A DNA stretch of 64,000 nt from Cydia pomonella (GCF_033807575.1 NC_084729.1:2728001-2792000); one strand, 5' to 3'; positions 30,600-40,676 are shown, counted from the stretch's first letter. The notes: generated by a model not told the origin, from the letters alone. Numbers and translations are program-made.

Positions 30600-31553
30600 A
30601 AAACTTGGCCAATAAAACCTACATGATTATAGTAAGTATATGTATTATTTTTATAATCAATCAATAATATTTGTTCTTGTGGGATTATATTTTCTTAAAA
30701 TATTTTATAAAATTCTTATTTTCACAAAATTAGATACGTACATATTGTATTTATATATTATGAATTGTGTTTCAAAGTTCTTCATTTTGATACCCCACTC
30801 GAGAGGTTTGCAAGTATTTTTTTTCTAAAGGTTGCGATATATGACGTATTTAGTCCGCCATATTAATTTTCTAATGACGTCACATAGCCTATGTCACCCG
30901 AAATGACGTAAGGATTCTAATGATATATCATACATCTAAATCGGATAAGGTATTCATAAGTTATGGTGGAATAAAGAAACTTACATACATACAAACATGA
31001 ACTCTGAAAACAATACACTTCTTTTTTGGGCAGTCGTGTAAAAAAAGTCGTGCCATCATTTGATATGGTAGTTTCACAGACACCTAAATCACAGACTAAA
31101 TAATACCATGTATAGATGGTAGACGCCACGACGCAATAATGTTTATTTAATTTATCGCAGCTAAGCCAATTAACAACTTATTCATGTCAAAACGACGTAA
31201 CAGCTAAGAAATAATATGTACCAGTGTTTTGTAATATTGGTATTTATCTGCTGTATTTGTTATTATGTTATAAAGTCTTCCTATTGGCAAGTATTTTGCT
31301 CCACGGAGATCCCAAGACGTGCCAATACAAGGAGGATAACTCGCCAAGCTTAACGCAGATGGCGCTGCAATAATTTAGTTGCCAAATGCCCTGTTTTGAA
31401 TTCCAGGTTTTAATAAACATTAGACCATTTCTTAACTAAGTACTCACAAATACATATTATAACTTCATTGAACCTCACGGTGACAATAAATCTCGAATGC
31501 TATCGAATGTCAGGAATTGCTTCTAAATTATCTTCCAAACTTTAACCAAAACT
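30600..31553. other. No gene; moth-type repeat at 30780-31000
   Basis: GATACCCCACTCGAGAGGTT, GCGATATATGACGTATTTAG and GGATTCTAATGATATATCAT belong to a sequence style I associate with dispersed moth repeats. 31000-31553 shows nothing recognised. Confidence 0.4.
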
Positions 31554-32023
31554 CATTGACATATATCTAAGGACGGGCCTTACGGGCTACAAGAATGAGG
31601 CCAGTATAGCGGTGTCACGCACACGAATTCGAGCCACTAGCGCGGTCTAACGCCACAACGCGATTGGTTGATGAGTACGCATCACGCTCGCGTTGGTCGC
31701 AAATATACTCTGTATCTTAAGATATTGAAATAAAAGTAAACAATCAATTTGTACATTTTCGGGTAGTTATAACATTTATAGATAAACTAACCAAATACAA
31801 AACCGCCTGGATCTGTGACTGAACGACCTGTTTAACCTACATTATTTGATGATGTAATGTTTTTATCTACCCTCAACTGTTTCAACATTTTGTTTACTTT
31901 TATTTAAATACCTAAAGAGACAGAGTATAGTTCACTACTGCACGATTGGCTTGAATTCGTGAGTGACACCGCTGAACTCGCACCAATCTTAGTACCCGGC
32001 TTGTCCTTAGATATATGTCAATG
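31554..32023. mobile_element. Long-TIR element, 470 bp
   Basis: CATTGACATATATCTAAGGA with CGGGCC is mirrored by GGCTTGTCCTTAGATATATGTCAATG. Further in, GGTGTCACGCACACGAATTC is mirrored by GAATTCGTGAGTGACACC. Imperfect arms extend about 100 bp. No coding content. Confidence 0.75.
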
Positions 32024-32158
32024 TCCAAACTGATTTAAATTTAAGTTTGTTATGTAATAAAAAAAAAAATCCCTAACAGTCTGTTAACGGAATTACAATT
32101 TTCGAAATAAGGAACCATGGAGAAAAATACCAGCTTGGGCTAGAGTCGCAGTAGGGTA

Positions 32159-32526
32159 AGGATGACTCACGACAGACCGGACCGTCATTTTTATTTTATT
32201 TTAATTTATTGATTCAAAAAATGTACACAGCATTACAGCGAATAATACACTGTGAAATTTATAATAGTATTTATACAAACTAGGTACATGATACAGTCTA
32301 GAAAGGAAAAACAGAACAAATGTAAGAAAGAAGACTAATACAAGACAGAAGATTCTCGCTTATCCATCGTCTCACAGAACTTCATACATTCTTTACACAG
32401 ATCCATCCAACTACATGCAAATACATCACATTCCGGTGCTGATGCGAGGAGCTCGTTAATATATTGTAGTATCATAGAAAATAACGCCTCGGCCCGAGCC
32501 TGGCCCGGTCTAGTGCGAGTCATCCT
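32159..32526. mobile_element. AGGATGACTC-ended MITE carrying a LINE tail
   Basis: AGGATGACTCACGACAGACC at the left is mirrored by GGTCTAGTGCGAGTCATCCT at the right. The same family is compact (156 bp) at 58398-58553. Here 32190-32340 holds a minus-strand LINE-type 3' tail (TTTATTTTATTTTAATTTA) that accounts for the extra length. Confidence 0.7.
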
Positions 32527-32579
32527 TTAATTCGATAGCTCAGATGAGTGGTGGGCCGGTGCCACCGCGAGTTCATATA

Positions 32580-33350
32580 TCAGTTTTTACACGCTTTTTT
32601 CTCCCCGCGGTTTTCATCGATTTTTGACTAGTTTTGATTCGTTACAGCGCGGCTTACGTGGGCGATGACTCGCGAATGCGACGCGGCGCGGCGGCCCAAC
32701 GGCATTCGGAGATCGGCCACGTAGGACACTTCCATAGGTATCAAAGGATTGAATTCACCCGCGCCGCGCCGCGCTGCTTCGCGTTCGCGAGTTATTCGCT
32801 CAGATCAGACACTGCCTATGCCTTACTCCAACATTTACAACCATCCAACAACCCTATAGGCCGTACACCCTATTGTCCGTATTGTGCTTGTGTGTCTTTA
32901 TTTGCTTATCCGTTGCTGTATGTACAACTTTTCTTTGTTTTTTTTTTGCGACAATAAATGACTTTTGATTATGTTTTTTTTTTATTTGCATTATATATAG
33001 AATTATAAGACAAACGGCTATTGGTTCTTCAATCTTCTATTTCTATTCTAGTCTGTCGGATTTTGAAAGAAATGAACACCTATTTTTTTATATTTTTTTA
33101 TATATTTTTTAAGCATTGTCTAAAAAGACGCTTTTTTCGTTACTAGATTGCTGTGAAGGATTTCACATGTACGAAATCTACACATTTGGGTTCGTCTTTG
33201 ACGTCTCTTAAAACTGGTCAGAGATTTTAATTTTAAACTAATTTACACACAAGTTATGGCCGGTAAACCAGTTTTTTGGCCTATCATTGTTCAACTTTGA
33301 TGCCAAATATCTCGAAGACAGTAAACTTTGAAGTGAATATGGTATACTAT
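32580..33350 (-). repeat. Dispersed repeat 'R', interrupted copy
   Basis: Reverse complement of 11150-11575 in two pieces, 33000-33350 and 32580-32640. The piece between (32646-32983) is absent from the other copy. Confidence 0.75.
32646..32983 (+). mobile_element. Insertion in repeat 'R': GC-rich MITE plus retroposon tail
   Basis: It starts with GC-rich sequence GACTCGCGAATGCGACGCGG ... GCGTTCGCGAGTTATTCGC (to about 32800), related in inverted form to 38020-38152. It ends with TTTTGCGACAATAAATGAC and a T-run (32972-32981). It may be one composite retroposon or two events. Confidence 0.5.
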
Positions 33351-33353
33351 TGT

Positions 33354-33491
33354 AGAAAATTACATGAAATATAGCCCGAATGAAAACACGCACGAAACGT
33401 TTAGCCATTTATTTTAGAGTGACATGTGTAAAAATCATGAAAAATATAAATTTAAATATTTGACAGCTGATCTCAAAAAGAGTTTGCAACA
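33354..33491 (-). repeat. Possible 3' LTR of the BEL/Pao element
   Basis: On the minus strand a purine-rich tract AAGGTGGGAGGA directly precedes TGTTGCAAACTC, as at a polypurine tract/LTR junction, and TCTACA near 33354 could be its end. No matching 5' LTR was found next to the gag start, so this is tentative. Confidence 0.3.
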
Positions 33492-33527
33492 TCCTCCCAC
33501 CTTGGGCAAGAGGCCCAAAACTCTTCT

Positions 33528-33783
33528 CTATACGTCAGACTGTACTTCAAGTGGGTACAGGCGTTGCACTGCTCGTGTGAACTCTCCATCTGCTGTGCGT
33601 ACCTTAGCCACTCTTACGCAACCGTCTGTACCAGGGAAAGTTTCGACAATCCTTCCTAAAGGCCACTAAATACGCTTTGAGTCAGTTTCTATCAAAACTA
33701 CATCACCTACCCTTAAATTAGAGTCCCTCTCCTTGCCCTTCTGGATAAGCAACTGTATGTTCTCGTTACTGTGAGCCTGTTGA
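33528..33783 (-). pseudogene. BEL/Pao C-terminal (DUF5641-like) domain, out of frame with a stop
   Basis: The minus strand encodes NLRVGDVVLIETDSKRI, a stop (33666-33668), then WPLGRIVETFPGTDGCVRVA, the KVRTADGEFTRAVQRLYPLE block and a final stop at 33528-33530. This is the domain that ends Pao pol polyproteins. It is in a different frame from the upstream ORF and has the internal stop where the family normally continues into WPLGR. It therefore cannot be made as part of the upstream protein without recoding. Confidence 0.8.
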
Positions 33784-35952
33784 TCACTGTGGAACTGGTA
33801 AGGTAAGTTTCGTTTCAATCATGAGGTCCTTCAAAAAGCGTATGAGGCGCTTCCACCAATCTTCCCGCCATGGCGCTGCAGGAGAACTAAACTTCCTCTT
33901 AATGTTCCTAACGTTCAGAGTCTTCAGAAGGTTATCAACTTCGTGGAAGTTAGAATCATTATCCGTGTATTTTGTGTCAACTCTTCCACGTCTCGGGATA
34001 AATCTTCGTAAGGCTATGAGAAAAGCTTCTGTCATTAGTGGTTTGGTCAATTCGATATGCACGGCTCGGTAAACTGCACACATGAACAAAATTATCCCAA
34101 CCTTCCCTCCGGACCGCAGAAAAGAAAGACCGGCTATTAGGTCTATAATGTACTTAAAGATGAAAGTCAGTGTAGATAGAAACGTACTATAATCTGCAGT
34201 GTTGTTAGCGAGCACTACTTTCTTACTTTCTTTCAACTTATATTCATTTTCTAATACTACGTTCATTAGGACACTGCATGTGTTCATAACAGGTCCTTGA
34301 AGCGTCCATCCAAATTTAGTTTTTATTGCCACGAGGTTATTGTTCAGTTTTAAGAAACTCTCCGTGAGCAACACGCCTGCATGGTCTGCGCCGATCAACA
34401 GCCCGATGTCAGGTGCTGCCGCATCGCCGACGTCGCTCAGCGTAATATTATTTTTCTGTAACTCTTTAAACATCTCATGGTCTACATTTAAACGAGGAAC
34501 ATACCCGCAGAGCGTAGACTTGTCTCGCGCGGTCATTGTACATTCAAATTTCTTATCCAAGCTTGCTAGCGTGAACTCATAGGTATGAAATAGTTCCTTC
34601 TTAGTTTCAATCCCGCCAAAAAGACAATTTGATACGATTTCTTTGCCGACAGGTTTCAAGTCTAAATTTTCTATTATATCGCGACGTAAATAAGTCTTCT
34701 GTGCACCCGAATCAATAAAGCATCGTACTCGTATACATTTCTTATCGCTCATAATATTCGCCATGAACGTTTGCAACAGTGTAGTACTAGCCTTATATTG
34801 AGTTACATTATTATTTAAATTTGACGTTTCAACATTCGAAGTTTCTTCAGTTTCATTTTGACTTGACGTTTTAATGTCAGGGCACATCAATACAGAATGA
34901 CGTTTGGAGCAGAAAAGGCATTTTGTGAAATTTTTGCATCTTTTCGCATTATGTCCGGTTTTTAAACAAATAAGGCACGCTCCTTTTTTATTTAGCATTT
35001 CCTTCCTAGCTTCATACGACATTTTGTTAGCTTTGTAGCACTCGAAGCTGCTATGCGATGCCTTTTCACACCAAACGCAACAAATCTTCTTACCTGCGTC
35101 TTCCGTTGACACCAAGCATGCCGCGGTGGGTTGAGTAGAAACGCTATGCAAACTGTTACCCGATGCTATCCCGGTGCGCGCGAGCTGGATCCGCTCTTCC
35201 GACTCCACTTCGCGTTTCAGGAACTGCATAAGCTGGTTCAGATGATCGTCGCCCTTCTCCTCCAGTACATGGGATCTCTGCCATGCTCGTAAAACAGATT
35301 CGGGCAAGGCGGACTCAACTAAAGGGAAAAGTAAAGCAGCGTATTTATCTATAGTGACACCTAAGCTTTCTAATGCTTGCAATTGCGTATTTAATTTATC
35401 GTATAAGTGGCCTAATTTATAAGAAGTATTACCTTTTGCTTGTGCTAGTACAAGATTAAGCAGTTCGCGCACATAAATGTCGATCAACATTTCGTCACGT
35501 GCAAACCTGGACTTCAATTGCTCAACAGCCTTCTTGTAGTTATCTCCCGACGGCGGAAAACTCTCGACGATTTCTCGCGCTGGAGTATCTGGAACAGTGC
35601 ATTGGTAAAGGTACTGAAACTTATCTCCATCGTCTATTGTTTCGTCGTCGTCGATTTTCTGAAATTGACACCAAAAACCAATCCAATTTTTCGTATTGCC
35701 GTCAAACTTCCGTAACTCAAATTTCGGTAGACGGAATCGTCTTGAATGACAAGCACTACTGCATGCCGACTTCTCACAACATTGATGAGATTTTTGTGTG
35801 TTATTCGACACATCGCTGCCGCTAGACTTGCAAGACCTCTTCATGCGTTCGTTCTTCCGAGAAACGTTTTCGTACATGACTTTTATACGCTCCCAGTCGC
35901 TTAGATACTTATCGCTCGTCATGCAATCTTCATAAATTTCATCTTCAGTCAT
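33784..35952 (-). CDS. BEL/Pao retrotransposon Gag-protease-integrase fragment lacking reverse transcriptase, 722 aa
   Basis: The ORF starts with an acidic N-terminus, then a Gag-like region (FRLPKFELRKFDGNTKNWIG and the following YLYQCTVPD-type block, residues about 75-250). Three zinc knuckles follow: CVWC..H....C, CLICLKTGHNAKRC and CLFCSKRHSVLMC. A retroviral-type aspartic protease has FIDSGAQKTYLRRD near residues 410-425. Soon after, the frame passes through a short unfamiliar junction (residues about 590-620) straight into integrase core sequence (CAVYRAVHIEL, ALRRFIPRRGR, YTDNDSNF, WWKRLIRFLKD). The reverse transcriptase, RNase H and N-terminal integrase are missing, while pol proteins in this family are normally well over 1000 residues. 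In the integrase the residue usually Glu in the WWERL position is Lys. The copy is therefore a deletion derivative, yet its frame is still open over 2.1 kb. Retrotransposon function is known for the family; loss of mobility is inferred. Confidence 0.88.
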   Translation of the reverse strand: MTEDEIYEDCMTSDKYLSDWERIKVMYENVSRKNERMKRSCKSSGSDVSNNTQKSHQCCEKSACSSACHSRRFRLPKFELRKFDGNTKNWIGFWCQFQKIDDDETIDDGDKFQYLYQCTVPDTPAREIVESFPPSGDNYKKAVEQLKSRFARDEMLIDIYVRELLNLVLAQAKGNTSYKLGHLYDKLNTQLQALESLGVTIDKYAALLFPLVESALPESVLRAWQRSHVLEEKGDDHLNQLMQFLKREVESEERIQLARTGIASGNSLHSVSTQPTAACLVSTEDAGKKICCVWCEKASHSSFECYKANKMSYEARKEMLNKKGACLICLKTGHNAKRCKNFTKCLFCSKRHSVLMCPDIKTSSQNETEETSNVETSNLNNNVTQYKASTTLLQTFMANIMSDKKCIRVRCFIDSGAQKTYLRRDIIENLDLKPVGKEIVSNCLFGGIETKKELFHTYEFTLASLDKKFECTMTARDKSTLCGYVPRLNVDHEMFKELQKNNITLSDVGDAAAPDIGLLIGADHAGVLLTESFLKLNNNLVAIKTKFGWTLQGPVMNTCSVLMNVVLENEYKLKESKKVVLANNTADYSTFLSTLTFIFKYIIDLIAGLSFLRSGGKVGIILFMCAVYRAVHIELTKPLMTEAFLIALRRFIPRRGRVDTKYTDNDSNFHEVDNLLKTLNVRNIKRKFSSPAAPWREDWWKRLIRFLKDLMIETKLTLPVPQ

Positions 35953-36250
35953 CTCGTCCGTTTTTAGCCATTCAGATCGAAGGTCATTGGCGTTAGGGAC
36001 CTTGCCCTGTTAGTATGTATGTGTGGGTGAAATCTTGGAAGCTAAATTTGACCCACTTCCCGATTTGCGATTGAGCTGAAAATTTGTATACATACCTAAG
36101 TCGGATGACAATGCAATATTAATGTACCATCGAGCTGATCTGATGATGGAGACAGGAGGTGGCCATAGGAACTCTGTGATGAAACAACGCAACCTAATTG
36201 TGTTTGGGGTTTTTATAACTGTCTAGATGAGTATTAGTTGCCCGTGGTAA
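35953..36250. other. Upstream flank of the Pao element; moth-type repeat
   Basis: It should contain the primer-binding site and 5' LTR of the Pao copy, but neither was identified. From about 36010 the sequence (GTATGTGTGGGTGAAATC, ACCATCGAGCTGATCTGATG, GGTGGCCATAGGAACTCTGT) looks like an unrelated dispersed repeat, so the 5' end may be truncated. Confidence 0.4.
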
Positions 36251-36562
36251 GAAAGTACAGTCAGCGACAAGTGTACCAAAAATTACAATTTGGAAAAAAC
36301 GTATTTCCTTAATTTATTTCAAAGTCCCGTTGTAAGTAAAATGTGTGAAAACCGTGAAAGTTTATACAGCGCTTTAATAATTGGCATTTTTAACACCCTC
36401 GCGTAACCTCGAAATCTCTCGGCTATCTATATATAGCACAATATGTTGTTTTGTAACCTGAATTCGTTTCGCGTCTGTACGACCTTGCTTCTGTACACAT
36501 TGGTCACATACTGTTAACTCAAAATATTTAATTGATTAATATAAGCATTTAATTTTAAAATT
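36251..36562. other. No recognised gene
   Basis: A GTACAGTCAGCGACAAGTGT phrase at 36255 resembles MITE ends but its partner was not found. Confidence 0.35.
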
Positions 36563-36880
36563 GAAGCGCTGGTGGCCTAGCGGTAAGAGCGTGTGACTTG
36601 CAAAACTGAGCTCGCGGGATTAAACCCCGGCTCGTACCAATGAGTTTTTGGAACTTGTGAACGAAATATCATTTGATATTTACCAGTCGCTTTTCGGTGA
36701 AGGAAAACATCGTGAGGAAACCGGACTAATCCCAAAAGGCCTAGTTTACCCTCGGGGTTAGAAGGTCAGATGGCAGTCGCTTTCGTAATAACTAGTGCGC
36801 CAAATCTTGGGATTAGTTGTCAAGCGGACCCCAGACTCCCATGAGCCGTGGCAAAATGCCGGGCCAACGCGAGGAAGAAT
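36563..36880 (+). mobile_element. tRNA-derived SINE 'B', full length
   Basis: The head GCGCTGGTGGCCTAGCGGTA has box A, and GCGGGATTAAACCCCGGCTC is the box-B region, followed by GTACCAATGAG. The body includes ATATCATTTGATATTTACCA, GGAAAACATCGTGAGGAAAC, GACCCCAGACTCCCATGAG-type sequence and ends near GGGCCAACGCGAGGAAG. Three more copies lie at 62234-62812. Confidence 0.85.
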
Positions 36881-37067
36881 ATAAGTATTTCATTGATCTC
36901 ACTGACGTACTGCGCTATATGTTATTATTATCATTTAAGTACTTTTTATCATTTAGTTACTTTTTATCATTTAAGTACTTTTGTAAGTTATTAAGTTAAC
37001 TTCATGTTTACAAACATGTACCTACTTTTACCAACCTAATAAAATTCATTATTTACAATAACAATAT

Positions 37068-37316
37068 TGACGACCGCTCTGGCCTAGTGGGTAGTGACCC
37101 TGCCTATTAAGCCGATGGTCCCGGGTTCAAATCCTGGTAAGGGCATTTATTTGTGTGATGAGCATGGATATTAGTTCCTGAGTCATGAGTGTTTTCTATG
37201 TATTTATATATTATATAGATATATCGTTTTCTAAGTACTCTCAACACAAGCCTTATTGAGCTTACTGTGGGGCTTAGTCAATTTGTGTAATAATGTCTTA
37301 TAATATTTATTTATTT
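37068..37316 (+). mobile_element. SINE 'A', full length
   Basis: It begins GACGACCGCTCTGGCCTAGT, has box B GGTTCAAATCC, and ends GTCTTATAATATTTATTTATT. Confidence 0.9.
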
Positions 37317-37419
37317 TATTGTGTTTTTTAATTTCATGTCCTTTTCCGCCTGCCTGGGGTCTCTTCTTAATCGGTCCAGCGGTTTAAGCATGAAGGGAAC
37401 AGACATGTCGCAAACATAC

Positions 37420-37640
37420 AAAAAAACCGGCCAAGTGCGATTCGGACTCGCGCACTAAGGGCTCCGTACCATTACGCAAAAATCGGCAAAAAGCACGTTT
37501 ATTGTATGGGAGCCCCACTTAAATATTTATTTTATTCCGTTTTTTAGTGTTTGTTGTTATAGCGGCAACAGAAATACATAATTTGTGAAACTTTCAATTG
37601 TCTAGCTACCACGGTTGATGAGATATATGTACACCCCAAG
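37420..37640. repeat. Repeat related to 46200-46430
   Basis: AAAACCGGCCAAGTGCGATT, GACTCGCGCACTAAGGGC, TCCGTACC and TTATAGCGGCAACAGAAATA correspond, in inverted order, to blocks at 46200-46430. Confidence 0.6.
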
Positions 37641-37655
37641 GGTATACATATATTT

Positions 37656-37724
37656 CATAAATATGTATACATTTCTTCACCTTAATCCATTGCAATAAGG
37701 TGAAAAAATGCATACATATTTATG
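37656..37724. repeat. Foldback hairpin, ~28-bp arms
   Basis: CATAAATATGTATACATTTC then TTCACCTTA is mirrored by TAAGGTGAA and AAATGCATACATATTTATG, loop about 10 bases. Confidence 0.8.
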
Positions 37725-37920
37725 AACTCGACCGTACATATGCTCCTATACTAATAGGTCTACTCCCCATTTCCGACCGTTCCCGGAATCTCCCGAACCC
37801 GTCCGACAGGCATGACGTCACTATGATGACGTCACGTACTAGCCGGTGCCTGGTACAGCCGCCATCAGATATTATCGGAGCGGCTGACTTGTTCACAAAT
37901 ATCTAAACACGCTTCTATTT

Positions 37921-38018
37921 TACGACCGGTCTGGCCTAGTAGGTTAGTGCCTATGAAGCTGATGGTCCTGGGTTCGAATCCCGGTAAGGGCATTTATATG
38001 TGTGATGAATACAGATAT
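37921..38018 (+). mobile_element. SINE 'A', 5' part only
   Basis: Head through box B (GGTTCGAATCC) and GTGTGATGAATACAGATATT, then it stops at the junction with the next MITE. Loss of the 3' half is unusual for a retroposon and suggests interruption or deletion. Confidence 0.8.
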
Positions 38019-38019
38019 T

Positions 38020-38152
38020 CGAATAACTCGCAAACGCGAAGCGGCGCGGCGCGGGTGAATTCAATCTTTTGATACATGGAAGTGTCCTGCGTGGGCGATC
38101 TCGTTGTGAACGCGAATGCCGTTGGCCGCCGCGTCGCATTTGCGAGTTATTC
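38020..38152. mobile_element. GC-rich MITE, GAATAACTCGC ends
   Basis: GAATAACTCGCAAACGCGA at the left is mirrored by TCGCATTTGCGAGTTATTC at the right. The interior is rich in GGCGCG. The insert at 32646-32800 is an inverted relative. Confidence 0.7.
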
Positions 38153-38448
38153 GCTCACGTAAGCCGCTGCGTAACGCGCTGGCATTTTAAATGACTAAGT
38201 GTGGCAATGTCATTATTAATGTCAAATATCTATGAAAGTATATGGTTTAAGATATTTATTTCTCAAAAGATTTACATAAATAACTTAATAAGACGTTTAT
38301 AACACTCCAACACTGTTCTGTTTAGGTTTAGGGAGGTTCTTATAGGTCTGTGTTCCTCTTAAAGAGGTTTCTAGTTACAGAGGTAAAAAGCATGAAAGGT
38401 TCGTGGTATAGAGGTAATTACAAACATATTAATTACATTTTGAACATA

Positions 38449-38882
38449 CAAGGACCCGGGTATGTCCTTAAATTACGTCTAAAAGAGAGGTATGGGCACT
38501 GTGAATGTCATCTCGCTTTGTGTACACACAGTCGGGCGCAGCACAGATGTCATTCCAGATCTAGAGCAGAGCCCAACTGGAGAAGTACCTCCAATTTACA
38601 GAAAACCGCAGCCAAATAACACTAGACCCTACTCATAGTGTTGTGTTTCTGCCGGTGAGTAAGGTTGCCAGAGCTCGACGAGGGTGCGGCATACGGTTGC
38701 CAATTTGTACTATATATTATACAAAAACAATATAGTATAAAAATACTATATTTTCATCATTAAAGAAAGGGGAATACAAAAGTGCCTGTGGTACCTTACT
38801 GCGGAATGTCAGGGTCCGCAACGCGCATGTAACACCTCTAGAGTTGCAGGCGTCCATAGGCTACGGAGACTGCTTACCAAGT
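38449..38882 (+). repeat. Repeat 'C' copy with a small AT-rich insert
   Basis: It starts GGACCCGGGTATGTCC. Near 38700-38760 the sequence GTACTATATATTATAC and TATAGTATAAAAATACTATA is absent from other copies. The tail is cut at GGAGACTGCTTACCA, where the MITE 38886-39022 begins. Confidence 0.7.
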
Positions 38883-38885
38883 AAT

Positions 38886-39022
38886 GCCCGACCAGAAATA
38901 TATGATCATTGTCAAGAGGGCGCTGTTATTCTCATGTATAGGGTGACAGTTCAGTTAAGTATGCAAAATTTAATTCCAATGAAATTCCGCAATATGGCGC
39001 GTGATCATATATTACTGGTCAG
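38886..39022. mobile_element. Uninterrupted CGACCAG MITE, 137 bp
   Basis: CGACCAGAAATATATGATCA at the left, TGATCATATATTACTGGTCA at the right. It is the reference copy that reveals the insertion at 11778-12248. Confidence 0.8.
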
Positions 39023-39153
39023 GCAGCATTGGACCCGGGTACGTCCTTAAACTACGTCCAAAAGAGAGGTATGGGCATAGTGAATGTCATCTCGCTTTGT
39101 GTGGTAGGGCACAGCCAGTGGATGTCATTCCAGATCTAGAGCAGAGCCCAACT

Positions 39154-40451
39154 AGCAAAAATATGTCATATAAATGTTGTACAAACGTTTTTCATAAAAC
39201 TTGATGGTATGCAATTTAAGGCATACAAACGTTTAAATGACGCGATTTTGGCGCAGTTTTTATGGCTAAATAGTCGTTGAGTGGTCACTCAATCGTCATA
39301 AGCAAGCACATTTAGTCCTACAGCTGTCATAATAAATATATTAAACGACTTTTTAGTCGGAAAAGTATCGTAAGTTCTCGATTTGTAAATGCAATTGCTT
39401 GTAGAGTGATCATAATGCAGACGTTTCTACGACTAATGAGTCGGTGAAATGCAATAGCGAAGCAGTTTCAATCATAATATAATTACCTGTTTGTGTGTAC
39501 TGTGCATGGATGATTGCCGGTCAAACAAGTCGTGAAAAATATTATACTTTTTACCATTTTAAGTACTTAAGTATAACCGACTCGACATCTATTACTGCAA
39601 CTAAAATGGGTAATGGGTAAATCAGATACGCATGCGAAAATAATATTTTCGACGAATTTACTAGGTTTTCTAAGAAAATTTTAATGCCCCCTTTAAATAT
39701 TGTTTATTTATTATATTTAATTAAATAAATTAATTTAATTTTTATATATGAGTAGTTATATGACTCATTTATAATTAAAAGCACTAGCTTACGACTTAAA
39801 ACTCTTAAGCTAACACGATACGGCCGCCATCACCCTAATTCAGGGTTCCCTGGTGAACTTGGTGAACCTAATAGGTGAAACAAACAGTTTTGAAGTTAAG
39901 TCTGTGCTAGTAAGTAAAGAAGCACAACTCTGACGAACTTTGCATCTATAAGTACCGCTCCTTTTGAACTGCTTCCACTTTTTCCAATCTAATTTTAACA
40001 TTTTGCGTATCAACACTGTATTAAGAACTGAAAATTTATGAAACAAATAAGCCGTAATCCCTATCTTTTAGCTATAAGACGGTCGTGTTTATGACTGTTG
40101 TATGGCACTTTAGCAATTTAACAGCTGTAAAAAGCTGATGTTATGATTAGTTGTACAGTAATCACTCATAAAGCTTTTCTATGACCAAAGTGCTGTAAGA
40201 TGTCATATTGAGGTTGTAAAACCGGGAAAAGGTCTTGGTTAAAACTTTTGTACGACAGTGATTAAATTGCTTTATTACTATATTATACAAACGTCTGTAC
40301 AACTGCGATTTAAGAACAATTTGCATTTAAACTAAAGTGCGGTATAAATGACATTTATACAACATCACGTTTTAAAACTTGCTTATTTACGACGCACCTA
40401 CGATGAATTAGTCGTAAAAGGTTCAGATGTTATTACCAATTTGCTAGTTGG
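39154..40451. mobile_element. Unclassified 1298-bp insertion with 10-bp target duplication
   Basis: GAGCCCAACT flanks both sides (39144-39153, 40452-40461). The inner ends are AGCAAAAATATG and CAATTTGCTAGTTGG, so AGCAAA/TTTGCT are inverted; CCAACTAGCAAA is also possible if part of the duplication is counted. The interior has scattered subterminal words in both orientations: TACAAACGT, ACGACTAATGAGTCG, AGTCGTAAAAGG, GTCGTTGAGTGGTC. No transposase. A 9-10-bp duplication would fit a Mutator-like element, but the terminal repeats are very short. Confidence 0.7.
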
Positions 40452-40629
40452 GAGCCCAACTGGGCAAGTACCTCAACCTTACAGAAAACATCAGCCAAAT
40501 AACACTAGAACCTACTCATAGTGTTGTGTTCCTACCGGTGAGTAAGGTTACCAGAGCTCAACGAGGGGGGGGGGTTTAGGGTCGGCAACGCGCATGTAAC
40601 TCCTCTGGAGTTGCAGGCGTACATAGGCT

Positions 40630-40676
40630 TATCTTATAATTTCCGGGGGCCCTTGCGGATACACTTCGACCCATAG
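40630..40676. repeat. 47-bp filler between 14-bp direct repeats
   Basis: GGCGTACATAGGCT occurs at 40616-40629 and 40677-40690. Other 'C' copies have it once and lack the 47 bases between (TATCTTATAATTTCCGGGGG, then CCCTTGCGGATACAC and so on). Confidence 0.85.

Noticed and set aside
32634..32957. 107-codon plus-strand frame rich in Arg/Ala
   Set aside because: Lies entirely within a GC-rich insertion absent from the other copy of the surrounding repeat.
35953..36250. 5' LTR of the Pao element
   Set aside because: I compared it with the candidate 3' LTR (33354-33491) and found no matching stretch.
36563..36640. tRNA gene
   Set aside because: tRNA-like head of SINE 'B', repeated at 62353-62812 with the same non-tRNA body.
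37079..37150. tRNA gene
   Set aside because: Box A and B are present, but the same head with the same body recurs as SINE 'A' at eight places; the acceptor stem is not convincing.
37800..37840. Paired TGACGTCA sites as a CRE-type enhancer
   Set aside because: Two sites 16 bp apart lie in repeat-dense DNA next to no promoter; the same motif occurs in dispersed repeats at 30870 and 49010.
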